Assembly (NCBI RefSeq): GCF_001661345.1
Contig: NW_017962913.1
Coordinates: 1,555,428 to 1,619,427 of the forward strand
From: Ascoidea rubescens DSM 1968
Taxonomy: Eukaryota; Ascomycota; Saccharomycetes; Ascoideales; Ascoideaceae
Length of the DNA: 64,000 nucleotides
Direction: 5' to 3'
Positions 12,768-21,433 of the stretch are shown here, in pieces. How positions within the stretch are numbered: position 1 is the first letter of the stretch; every line of letters starts with the position of its first letter. The notes under the pieces were generated by a model. The model saw nothing but the letters and a program-made list of their open reading frames with translations, was not told the DNA's origin and did not search any database. The translations under genes were made by a program, and so were the position numbers.

Positions 12768-13109
12768 GCTCTAACCTGACGAGTCCAAAACACCCAAAAC
12801 ACCTAAAACCTGTTACAATCCAACAAGAATGACTTCAAAGCCAGAGAAAGATCAAAAAGCCAGAGAAAGATCAAAAAGCCAGAGAAAGATCAAAAAGCCA
12901 GAGAATGATTTATAATCTTCGATAGGAAAATACCTGCAAAATCTTTTAGGCTTGTTTCAGACCCAGTGCTGCGGATCCGGGCTGGAAAATTTTTTGTTCC
13001 TTCCAGAATATTTAAAGAGCTTCTTCTGTTTCTCCCCAGATTCAACCATCAGCAACCATTGTCAGCACTTGCCAGCTTCACAACCCCTTTGCTATCCCCA
13101 GCCTAAACC
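12768..13109. promoter_or_regulatory. Divergent IPI1/RQC1 promoter
   Basis: Besides the 19-base tandem repeat (12840-12909), the segment GGAAAATTTTTTG around 12984-12996 resembles the ribosomal RNA processing element (RRPE) found before ribosome biogenesis genes. It lies about 120 bases from the RQC1 start and 220 from IPI1. Confidence 0.4.
12840..12909. repeat. 19-base tandem repeat, about 3.7 copies
   Basis: The unit GCCAGAGAAAGATCAAAAA is repeated three times without change, followed by a partial copy with one difference. It lies in the shared promoter of IPI1 and RQC1. Confidence 0.95.
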
Positions 13110-15245
13110 ATGAGCTCCAGAGCATTGAGAAAACTAGAAAAGCAGTACCAGCAAGAGCACCCTCCCTCGGACCACTCAGGGCAAGAAAGCGATATCGAGG
13201 ATCAGATAGTCAAACCTGCTTTCAATCCCTTTGACTTACTCATGGATAATGAGAGCTCAGATGACGAAACACATCAGGACCAGCAAAACATTGCAGACAA
13301 AAGCCCAGCTATAGAACCACATCCAGAAGAGTCTCAGGAAAACCAATCCAACGTCACTAACACAATCGCAATACCATCCTCAAAGGCAAAGAAAAAAAAG
13401 AAAAAAAAGAAAAACAAGAACAAACTAAAAGCTCGAAATCCAGTCAATGCCAATAACCAAAGTCAAAGTCAAAGTCAAAGTCAAGGTCAAAATCAAAATC
13501 AAAATCAAAATCAAGTAAAATCTAAAATAAATGATCTAGATAATATCGACAAGATATTGCAAGAGTTCCAACAATCCAAAAACATAAAATTACACAATTA
13601 CAGTAGCCATAGCAATTTATACGACAACAAAGGAGAAAATAATGATATTCATAATGATTATGATAAGGATAACAGTTTTGTACAGTTAATAGACCCTCAT
13701 TACATGTATTTCAACATATCAAAATTAAACCAATCAATACCTTTACTACAATTTGATATTAAAGATTTGGACCCCGATAGAGAATTTCAACAGTTATTTG
13801 GAAAATTATCATTAGAAGCAATCGAAGATGCTGAGTCTACCACCTCCACTTTTATTCGTCCCGAAGAGCTAAAGCTCATTAAAAGATTACAGCATCTAAC
13901 AAAAGGCTGGGGTGGTAAAGATAGAAGATCGATACCTGGAACCTCGAGAAAATTAGCATTAACAAGAATTAGAGACGATTGGTTGCCCACCGTTAAAAAA
14001 GAAATCTCTATGATTGAATTCAGGAAAAACGACATTTTAAATTTGGTGAATTTCAATGAAAGTGATCTTCAAAATGATTCATTGTATGAAATTAATAATA
14101 AAATCATCTCTCAACTAAACTTGGGTGTTAAATATTTCAAATTCGATAAAACTATCGCCACAAAACTAGTCGATGCAAATTTTTTTTATTCAGTTATGGT
14201 TAGACCTGACCAAGAATCTTTAATTAGTCTTTTATACCAAAATCCTTATCATGTTCAAACCATCTTACAAGTTTCCTCCATCTTATCAAGAAATGGTCAA
14301 AAAAATGAAAGCAGTTCGTTGATTGAACGAGCTTTGTTTGTTTTTGATAGAGGATTGAAACAGAATTTTGAACTAGGCAAAGCATTATCGAGACTCCCCT
14401 TTAATTTTTTCTTGAATCGACAATTTTACCTAACATTATTTAGACACATTGTTTCACTAGCACAAAAGGGCACTTTTTATACTGCACTAACTTTCTGCAA
14501 GTTGTTACTATCATTATCGCCAGATGAAGATCCATATGGAGTTCGTTATTTCATTGATTTTTATGCTATAATGGCCGGTGAATATAAATATTTAGTCGAT
14601 TTTGCAAACAATGGAATATCAACAACCTATGAGAGATGGTATACACCAGGAATTGCATTCTCACTATCTCTAGCTCACTTGTTTTTGGATAACAAAACAG
14701 AAGCAGAAAAAACACTAAAATTTGCATTTAAAAAATACCCATACACTGCCTATCAATTGCTCGACAGAATTGGCAAAATCAGTGATATCCCAATAAAAAA
14801 CAGCAAAATCTCCACCATAACACCAGAAATAGAAATAGCAACAGAAACGTACTTGACCAGAGCAGGCTTGTTATGGAATGAGCCTGGCCACATAGATTTC
14901 CTTGCTAAGAACTTGACAACTTATTTTCACAACTTGGCTTCAAGTGTCGAGATTTACCAGAACCTCAACAACGAGATCCCCCGAAACTTGATCAGACATG
15001 CAATTCTATCAGCAGAAAGCAGTGTTATGGGCAGGCTCCCCAGAGAAATATGGGAGATGGAAGACATTTATGACTTTGATGTTCTTCCTCCCAGTGATAG
15101 CAAATCAGAAACGTATCACGACTTGGTTGACGACGAAGCTATTTCCAAAGTCGTCCAGTCAGACCAACAAGACGATGCTCTTCTAGATGCTGCTATGCAA
15201 ATGAGCATCGACCACCAGCTCCAGCAGCAACAGGTGCACCAATAG
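13110..15245 (+). CDS. RQC1: Ribosome quality control complex subunit Rqc1 (TCF25 family)
   Basis: Rqc1 joins Ltn1, Rqc2 and Cdc48 on 60S subunits carrying stalled nascent chains and helps polyubiquitinate and extract them. The protein has 711 residues (723 in yeast). It begins MSSRALRKLEKQ, like yeast Rqc1. The N-terminus is acidic, followed at about 92-108 by a polybasic tract with eight consecutive Lys and then SQ and NQ dipeptide repeats. The TCF25 core starts near residue 210 with FDIKDLDPDREF, continues through TKGWGGKDRRSIPGTSRK, IRDDWLPT, FFYSVMVRPDQESL, LIERALFVFDRGLK, FFLNRQFYLTLFRHI and LSPDEDPYGVRYFIDFY, and ends with the ESSVMGRLPREIWE and YDFDVLPP blocks. Match to the family is collinear throughout. 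Confidence 0.96.
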   Translation: MSSRALRKLEKQYQQEHPPSDHSGQESDIEDQIVKPAFNPFDLLMDNESSDDETHQDQQNIADKSPAIEPHPEESQENQSNVTNTIAIPSSKAKKKKKKKKNKNKLKARNPVNANNQSQSQSQSQGQNQNQNQNQVKSKINDLDNIDKILQEFQQSKNIKLHNYSSHSNLYDNKGENNDIHNDYDKDNSFVQLIDPHYMYFNISKLNQSIPLLQFDIKDLDPDREFQQLFGKLSLEAIEDAESTTSTFIRPEELKLIKRLQHLTKGWGGKDRRSIPGTSRKLALTRIRDDWLPTVKKEISMIEFRKNDILNLVNFNESDLQNDSLYEINNKIISQLNLGVKYFKFDKTIATKLVDANFFYSVMVRPDQESLISLLYQNPYHVQTILQVSSILSRNGQKNESSSLIERALFVFDRGLKQNFELGKALSRLPFNFFLNRQFYLTLFRHIVSLAQKGTFYTALTFCKLLLSLSPDEDPYGVRYFIDFYAIMAGEYKYLVDFANNGISTTYERWYTPGIAFSLSLAHLFLDNKTEAEKTLKFAFKKYPYTAYQLLDRIGKISDIPIKNSKISTITPEIEIATETYLTRAGLLWNEPGHIDFLAKNLTTYFHNLASSVEIYQNLNNEIPRNLIRHAILSAESSVMGRLPREIWEMEDIYDFDVLPPSDSKSETYHDLVDDEAISKVVQSDQQDDALLDAAMQMSIDHQLQQQQVHQ

Positions 15246-15682
15246 CACCAGAAGCACCAGCAGCATATCTGTCTTTTTTTTAACTAGTTATATTATTATT
15301 GCTCTTGCCACTATATAGTCTCACCTAGATTTATCTCGAAGCCCCTTCAATTTTACTTTCGCAGCAGCCTCAAATTGTCTTTAATAAACAGTACCATAAG
15401 CATCACAAACACCATCTTCCCATCCCTCTCCAGCAATATCTCCTTATCAGTAACTTTTCACTCCGCTCAGCAAAACTTTCAACCGATTTCCATTTGCTCA
15501 ACTCCAAAGAAACCTTTTGCAAATCGCAAGCTCGCAACTCAGTGTTTTATTTGGCCTAGAACAGAGAGATAAAAGGACATGGTTTGCTTTGCTGCGTTGT
15601 TATAACTGAAAATTGAATAATAGACACTCGACACAAGCATATACTCCAAATCACTCACAAAGACATAGGCAGCATTTGATAG
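15246..15682. promoter_or_regulatory. Upstream region of the OLE1-like gene
   Basis: The region follows RQC1 and precedes the desaturase gene on the same strand. A CTATATAG box lies at 15311-15318, about 370 bases before the start codon. I see no clear low-oxygen or fatty-acid response element. The open frame at 15375-15572 begins at TTG and has no recognisable product. Confidence 0.35.
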
Positions 15683-17152
15683 ATGGATCAGGAACTGGAA
15701 CCAGTTGTGGGAAATATCAACATCAAGAAGAGAACCATAACCAAAAAGACACCAAACCAGGCTCGAGGAGGTTCGAATAGTGTAAATAATCTTTCATTCA
15801 GCACCAGGTACACCAACAGCTTCTCGAATAGCACTATTCCCAGCAGTTTTATAAAGAGACCTGCAAACATTCGACGCCAAATCAAGCGATCAAGGTGGAA
15901 TTTGGTTTATCTCATCAGAAGAATTAACTGGCTACACACCACCATTATCTTGTTTCTTCCCATAGTTGGAAGCATTGTCTCTCTTCTTTTTCAAGTCCCC
16001 ATAACTGAAAACACTCTTCGCTTCACCATCTTTTACTATTTTCTAACTTCACTATGTGTAACTTCTGGCTATCATCGACTATGGGCTCACAGGTCTTTCG
16101 AAGCCACTAAAGTGCTATCGTTGATCTACGCTGTTTTTGGCGCAGCAACTGGTTTGGGTTCAATAAAGAAATGGGTTGCTCGTCATAGAGCTCACCATCG
16201 ATACACAGACACTGAAAGAGATCCTCACAATGCTAGAAGAAGTTTGATATACTCTCATATGGGCTGGATGATATTCAAACCAAATCTAAAAATTTCCTCC
16301 TCAATCACCGAGTTATTGAAGAGCGACGACTTGAGCAACGATGCTATCATAAACTGGCAAGAACAAAACTACATAATACTATTTGTGCTAACGAGCATGA
16401 TAATACCAGCTGCAGTTGCAGGTTATTTTTGGAATGATTACAAAGGTGGTTTACTATATTCAGGCATAATAAGGTGCATGCTTAATCAACAAACTAGTTT
16501 CACAGGCAACTCCCTTTGCCATTATGTCGGAACACAGCCATACGATGATAAGAAAACCCCAAGAAATAACTGGTTTCTTACTTTCTTGACTTTTGGTGAG
16601 GGGTTTCAAAATTTTCATCACAATTTTCCTAACGATTATAGAATCGGCATTCATTGGTACGAGTTCGATCTAACTAGATTTCAGATTGAAATTCTATACA
16701 AAATCGGTTTGATAAAAAGCATCAAGAAAAACACAAATGATGCTATCAACCAGTGCATCATACAACAAAATCAAAAAATCTTGGACAGACACAGAGCAAA
16801 ACTAAACTGGGGCGTACCAATAAAAGAGCTCCCCATAATTTCCGAAAACGAATTCAAAAGGTTAGTCAAAACCTCCTCTAGAGCTTTACTCATTATATCT
16901 GGAGTTGTTCATGATGTTACTCCAATCATTAATACTCATCCAGGTGGCAGTCAATTGGTGAGAGCTTCTATTGGAAAGGATGCTACCACAGCATTTGAAG
17001 GAGGTGTTTATGCACATTCAAATGCTGCCCATAACTTGCTAGCCACAATGAGAGTCGCCATTATTTACGGCTTTCATATTCAAAATCCTTCAAATCAGTT
17101 AAAAATTGCAACAATTCGAAATTCTCCATCAGCTACCGCAGGAGCTGCATAA
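15683..17152 (+). CDS. OLE1: Acyl-CoA delta-9 desaturase-like protein with cytochrome b5 domain
   Basis: The family inserts the first double bond into palmitoyl- and stearoyl-CoA in the ER, using electrons from a fused cytochrome b5. The protein has 489 residues (510 in yeast). After a variable N-terminus come hydrophobic helices (about 84-125 and 229-262), His box 1 HRLWAH (131-136), His box 2 HRAHH (168-172), NSLCHYVGTQP with His280, and box 3, which reads QNFHH (309-313). In other Ole1 and SCD proteins this box is HNFHH or HNYHH, so the first iron ligand is Gln here. The C-terminal cytochrome b5 domain keeps both haem ligands, His419 in HPGG and His445 in YAHSNAA. The gene is intact and close to Ole1; the altered box suggests a divergent paralogue or changed activity. 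Confidence 0.92.
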   Translation: MDQELEPVVGNINIKKRTITKKTPNQARGGSNSVNNLSFSTRYTNSFSNSTIPSSFIKRPANIRRQIKRSRWNLVYLIRRINWLHTTIILFLPIVGSIVSLLFQVPITENTLRFTIFYYFLTSLCVTSGYHRLWAHRSFEATKVLSLIYAVFGAATGLGSIKKWVARHRAHHRYTDTERDPHNARRSLIYSHMGWMIFKPNLKISSSITELLKSDDLSNDAIINWQEQNYIILFVLTSMIIPAAVAGYFWNDYKGGLLYSGIIRCMLNQQTSFTGNSLCHYVGTQPYDDKKTPRNNWFLTFLTFGEGFQNFHHNFPNDYRIGIHWYEFDLTRFQIEILYKIGLIKSIKKNTNDAINQCIIQQNQKILDRHRAKLNWGVPIKELPIISENEFKRLVKTSSRALLIISGVVHDVTPIINTHPGGSQLVRASIGKDATTAFEGGVYAHSNAAHNLLATMRVAIIYGFHIQNPSNQLKIATIRNSPSATAGAA

Positions 17153-17525
17153 ATAAGATTATTATTTTTTTCTCTCTTTTCCATTCGTTTCTATTCTTGT
17201 GTTATATTCATTCTTAAATCAGTATTTTCAAGCTGTTAAACATTTATAAGTTTTATAATAAAAATATTCCGAACTCTTATTCACTACTTTTCACTTTTTC
17301 ATTTTGCATGAAACAGAAAATGTTTGTTTTTACTTTTTTTATTTAACATTTCCAGGTTTTTTGTTTTGTTAGAAAACACTAGATTAGTAGAATGTAAATA
17401 TCTGCGATAAATTTAATTAATAAATTCCTATAAATTTTTTTTTTTTTTTTTTCAAATACTATATAAAACAACAGAACTTTCACAAAACAAACAACCATAT
17501 AAAAATTCCCCAGTCATAAACCCAT
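17153..17525. other. Convergent 3' region of the OLE1-like gene and SUP35
   Basis: AT-rich sequence with a T run near 17437-17452. It should hold both polyadenylation signals; I see no gene in it. Confidence 0.5.
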
Positions 17526-19610
17526 TTAATTTGATGGATTTTTAAGTAATTTGACAATTTTTCCAATTGCAATCGTAGAACCTTGATCTCTTAATGTGAA
17601 CCTACCTAGTTGTTGATAATCTTCATATGTTTCGACGCAGACAGGATCTGCTGTTTCAAGAACAGCAATAATTTTCATACCTCTTTTAGCAAAAGCTGGT
17701 GCCTTTTTAGATTTTTTATTAGTTCCTTTCTGTAAGTGATGTAGTAATTTTACAAATGTAACTTCTTCAATCGCAGCATGAATATGCATGACACAAGTAA
17801 AACCAGCAGTTAAAATAGACTTCAAGTCAATTATAGCGATTTCAGCAGCAAATCTCCTAACAACCTTGACTGGAAATTTGGATGAAGATAACACAAAACC
17901 TGGCTGGATATCTTCTTCTTCAATACCCTTTAATTTTAATCTGACTTGTTCACCACAAATAGCTTGGGTGACTTCTTGTTCAGATTCATTGAAAATTGTG
18001 ATTACTTCGACGTTTATCTTATTGGGCATAATTACTAGTGAAGAACCCTTTTTGACTAAACCACTCTCGATTTTTCCTTCAACGATTGTACCCAAATCTT
18101 TCATTTTACCGGCAATGGGCAACATGAAGGGAGAATTTAATTTCTTGTTTGTCAATTTGAGACTGTCCAAAGTTTCTAGTAATGCAGGACCAGTGTACCA
18201 AGGACATGATTTGGGGTTGACTTTTTCTTTTATACCATCACCAGTATAACCAGAAACAGGCATGAATGTGATGTCAGTTTTAATATTGTAACCAACAGCT
18301 TTTAAGAAAAGAGTTAATTTTTTGACACACTCATCGTATCTTTTTTTGCTCCATTTGACAGTAATATCGTCCATTTTATTTATGACAACAATTAGGCTGT
18401 TGACACCTTGAGTCTTTGCTAAAATGGCGTGTTCTCTTGTTTGACCACCCTTTTCGAAACCTGCTTCGAATTCCCCCTTTCTTGAAGAAATAACCAAGAT
18501 TCCAGTATCTGATTGAGATGCACCAGAAATCATATTAGAGACATACATTTTATGGCCAGGGGCATCTAGCAAAGTGTATCTTCTTTTGGCAGTTTCAAAG
18601 TAAGCTCGACCAACCTCGATAGTTTTTCCATCAGCTCTTTCTTCCTTGTTGGTGTCCATGACCCACGAAAGATACCAACCTTGTCTGCCAGCATCTTTAG
18701 CTTCTCTTTCGTATTTTTCAATTGTTCTCTTATCAACAGAACCTGTTAGGTATAACAAGTTACCACCCATGGTTGATTTACCAGCATCAACATGACCCAT
18801 GAATAGGATAGACATGTGGTCTTTACCGCCGTATAGGTCCTTAAGAACATCTTCATCAACTTCAATATCATCAGATTCAACAATTTTTTTGGAGTCTACA
18901 GCTTTTTTGATAGTGGCTGTAGGTTTTTTTTCAGATTTTGAAGCAAGATCAGATTTTTTTTCGGGTTTTGGAGAAGATTCTAGTTTTTTATCAATTTTAG
19001 TAACAGGATCAGGTTTTTTGTCAGTTTTGAGAACAACTACAGGACTCTTTTCGGCTTTAAGAACAAGCACAGGTTTCTTTTCAGTTTTGAGAGAAATGAC
19101 ATTTTTCTCAATTTTTTGATCTTTGGTTTGTTCAATATTAGTTTTGGGAGCAGGATCTTCAAGTTTCAAAATGAGTGGTGCTTGCTGTGGTGATTGTTGC
19201 ACTTGCTGTTGTAGTTGTGGTTGTTGATTATTGTAATTGTTATAGCTGTTTTTATAGTTATTGTTGTAATTATTATAGTTGTTGTTGTTGGGATTTGAAT
19301 ATTTGTTATTATAGTTTCTGTTATAACCGGCTTGTTGATAGTTGTTTTGCTTACTGTAGTACTGTTGGTTATAGTAAGGCTGTTGTTGCTGTGATTGTTG
19401 GTAATATCCAGACTGTGGTTGTTGAGCATATGGTTGGTAACTATATCCACTGCCATAACCACCAGGAGTGAAGGCTTGAGCCTGATTTGGATTGAAACGT
19501 CTCTGTTGTTGAGACTGGGAGGATTGAGCAGACTCTGAGCTTTGGGAATCGCCAATCGACTGGCCTGCAAATTGGTTATTCAAATTGGATAAATCCTGGC
19601 CGTTACTCAT
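17526..19610 (-). CDS. SUP35: Translation termination factor eRF3
   Basis: eRF3 is the GTPase partner of eRF1 (Sup45) in stop-codon recognition and peptide release. The protein has 694 residues (685 in yeast). Residues 1-145 are a Gln/Asn/Tyr-rich prion-like domain; 146-260 is a charged middle domain containing six tandem decapeptide repeats (174-233); from about 261 the EF-1A-like part follows with GHVDAGKST (272-280), the switch region RQGWYLSWVMDTNKEER, DAPGH, NKMD and the two beta-barrel domains, ending with RFTLRDQGSTIAIGKIVK. The catalytic part is nearly identical to known eRF3, so function is secure. The N domain lacks clear copies of the PQGGYQQYN oligopeptide repeat that helps S. cerevisiae Sup35 propagate the PSI prion, although its composition is prion-like. 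Confidence 0.98.
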   Translation of the reverse strand: MSNGQDLSNLNNQFAGQSIGDSQSSESAQSSQSQQQRRFNPNQAQAFTPGGYGSGYSYQPYAQQPQSGYYQQSQQQQPYYNQQYYSKQNNYQQAGYNRNYNNKYSNPNNNNYNNYNNNYKNSYNNYNNQQPQLQQQVQQSPQQAPLILKLEDPAPKTNIEQTKDQKIEKNVISLKTEKKPVLVLKAEKSPVVVLKTDKKPDPVTKIDKKLESSPKPEKKSDLASKSEKKPTATIKKAVDSKKIVESDDIEVDEDVLKDLYGGKDHMSILFMGHVDAGKSTMGGNLLYLTGSVDKRTIEKYEREAKDAGRQGWYLSWVMDTNKEERADGKTIEVGRAYFETAKRRYTLLDAPGHKMYVSNMISGASQSDTGILVISSRKGEFEAGFEKGGQTREHAILAKTQGVNSLIVVINKMDDITVKWSKKRYDECVKKLTLFLKAVGYNIKTDITFMPVSGYTGDGIKEKVNPKSCPWYTGPALLETLDSLKLTNKKLNSPFMLPIAGKMKDLGTIVEGKIESGLVKKGSSLVIMPNKINVEVITIFNESEQEVTQAICGEQVRLKLKGIEEEDIQPGFVLSSSKFPVKVVRRFAAEIAIIDLKSILTAGFTCVMHIHAAIEEVTFVKLLHHLQKGTNKKSKKAPAFAKRGMKIIAVLETADPVCVETYEDYQQLGRFTLRDQGSTIAIGKIVKLLKNPSN
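18912..19091 (-). repeat. 30-base minisatellite in the SUP35 M domain
   Basis: Six tandem 30-base units encode decapeptides such as LKTEKKPVLV, LKAEKSPVVV and LKTDKKPDPV. Each has Lys at position 2, Glu or Asp at 4 and Lys at 5; the last three copies have diverged more. Confidence 0.9.
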
Positions 19611-19777
19611 ATTGGGGCTGTCTTGGTGTTTTTGCTGTGCACAATTACGATTGCTGGTTTGGTGGAAGATAAAGACAGTGTTTATGGTGATAAAATTTTT
19701 TTGTGCTTTAAAATTTTTCAGGTGCTCCGTTACTCACGCAGTCTCCACGCAGACCTCACGCAGCCTTTACGCACCAG

Positions 19778-21115
19778 CTAGCGGAAACGGGCGTAGTAAC
19801 GCTCTTCCTCAAAGCGGTTTTGCACGCGCTGAAGAACCTCCGGGGGATACACGTCCTCGGGTGTTTCACGGCCGCTGAGCACGCGTTGCTCGTGCTGTAG
19901 CTGCTCCTCTCGAGTCATGAGTACAAGGTTCTGAGGCGAAATCTCCTTTGCCATGTCCCAGCGCGAGAGTGCAAGCCTGGTGGAATAGCTGGAGATGGCG
20001 GATTTGGCCCTGAAGATCTCGTCCACCACGTAGACCACGTCGTTGAGTGAGAGAGGCACGCGCTGCTCCTGGCCCCCGAGCCGGGACTGCTGGGCGGCAA
20101 GGGTGTGCAAGATGCCCTCGTATGTCTTTGCTCGGTTTTTGGTGACGCCCTCAATGGGCTCAAGGGGATAGCCGGTCAAGTACGTCAAGAGATACGAGGT
20201 GATGGTCAAGCCAAAGATTCCAGGCATAGGCCCCAACACCGGCAAGATCCTCACTCTAAAGTCCCTCAATGGCGTCAACTCATCGACGTTTCCTTTCATG
20301 TACTCATCTTCCGGCAAGGGCAACAACGACGCTTTTCTTGGATCTGGTTTTTCTGCTGAAAACACCACTGTGATTCCTGAGGCAATGCCTCGTTTCTTCA
20401 ATCTTCTTCTCACCGACCTTGCCAACGGATCCTCTCCGGTGTTCGAAATATCCCCGATGTTAACCGTCGTTGGATCACTTTTGCATCCGGCCCCCATGCT
20501 CGAAATGACATTGATCTTCTTTTTATGGCAGTACTCTAGTAAATCAACCTTGGTGTCAATGTTGTCAATACAATCAACAACAAATGTGGGCGACCCTTCC
20601 AACAATCGTTCTGAAGTTTCCAAGTTCCACAACTCATTGATTGTTTCGATTTCACACCATGGCGCCACTTTCAATAGATGCTTCTTTAACGTCAAAACCT
20701 TTGAAACACCAACATCACTCAACGTGGCAACAGCATGTCTGTTTAACGATGACAAAGTGACCTGGTCAAAATCAATTATTCTGATCTTGCTTATTCCTGA
20801 TCGAACCATCATTGTAGTCACCCATGATCCAACTCCTCCAACTCCAACAACAACTATAAACGTATCCTTTCTCAACTTGTTCACGCCTTCTTCTCCCAAA
20901 AAAACATAGTTTCTCGCCAATTGTTCTCTAATCAAATCTTCATCATATTCACCACCAAATAGATTTTCCTTCTTCTGTAAAGCAGTAGTGTCTTCATCTG
21001 CTGATCGGTTTCCATTGTTTCTCAAATATCTTCCTACTACTTCTACCAAACCACCCGTCACAATAGCACTCACTAGTGCTGTTAGCCCTATAACTTTAAA
21101 ACTTGAACTCATCAT
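19778..21115 (-). CDS. TCD1: tRNA threonylcarbamoyladenosine dehydratase (Tcd1/Tcd2 type)
   Basis: These ThiF/E1-like enzymes activate the t6A37 carboxyl group with ATP and cyclise it to ct6A in tRNAs that read ANN codons. The yeast proteins sit on the mitochondrial outer membrane. The protein has 445 residues, with an N-terminal hydrophobic segment at about 6-30, consistent with an anchor. The adenylation fold shows GVGGVGSWV (91-99), RIIDFDQVTLSSLNRHA (112-128), VDCIDNIDTK and SSMGAGCKSDPT, followed by the family tail from VRRRLKKRGI to PVLGPMPGIFGL. Whether it is TCD1 or TCD2 cannot be decided. Its last 140 codons are much GC-richer than the rest and merge into the GC-rich SUP35 promoter. 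Confidence 0.93.
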   Translation of the reverse strand: MMSSSFKVIGLTALVSAIVTGGLVEVVGRYLRNNGNRSADEDTTALQKKENLFGGEYDEDLIREQLARNYVFLGEEGVNKLRKDTFIVVVGVGGVGSWVTTMMVRSGISKIRIIDFDQVTLSSLNRHAVATLSDVGVSKVLTLKKHLLKVAPWCEIETINELWNLETSERLLEGSPTFVVDCIDNIDTKVDLLEYCHKKKINVISSMGAGCKSDPTTVNIGDISNTGEDPLARSVRRRLKKRGIASGITVVFSAEKPDPRKASLLPLPEDEYMKGNVDELTPLRDFRVRILPVLGPMPGIFGLTITSYLLTYLTGYPLEPIEGVTKNRAKTYEGILHTLAAQQSRLGGQEQRVPLSLNDVVYVVDEIFRAKSAISSYSTRLALSRWDMAKEISPQNLVLMTREEQLQHEQRVLSGRETPEDVYPPEVLQRVQNRFEEERYYARFR

Positions 21116-21433
21116 GGATTATCTATTTTCTCTCAAAGTTATATTTCCTTCATACTTGGGGGAGTTCTGTCAAGTCATAAATTTACAAATAACTTTTCAC
21201 TTTGAAAAAAAATTAAAAAATTAAAAAAATAAAAAAAAAAAAGAAAAATTAAAAATAAACGAAAAACTTATTTAAACTTTATGTGAATCGATGCGACATC
21301 ATGCATGGACCACAAACACGGGCCCCTGCTTTGTTTACTTCAATCGATAAAAGTCATTGAATTAGATGGTTTGTGATTAAAGAAGTTCCTGTTGTTAATT
21401 ATTATCAGTTATTATCAATTGTTATGAGATACA
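21116..21433. promoter_or_regulatory. Divergent TCD/MUS81 promoter
   Basis: A long A-rich stretch (about 21206-21260) is followed by a short mixed block. No known cell-cycle box (MluI type) is visible. The A-rich stretch probably keeps nucleosomes off. Confidence 0.4.

Noticed and set aside
15769-15779. GGTTCGAAT, a tRNA box-B-like string
   Set aside because: It lies inside the desaturase coding sequence with no box A or acceptor stem; other such strings are also inside genes.
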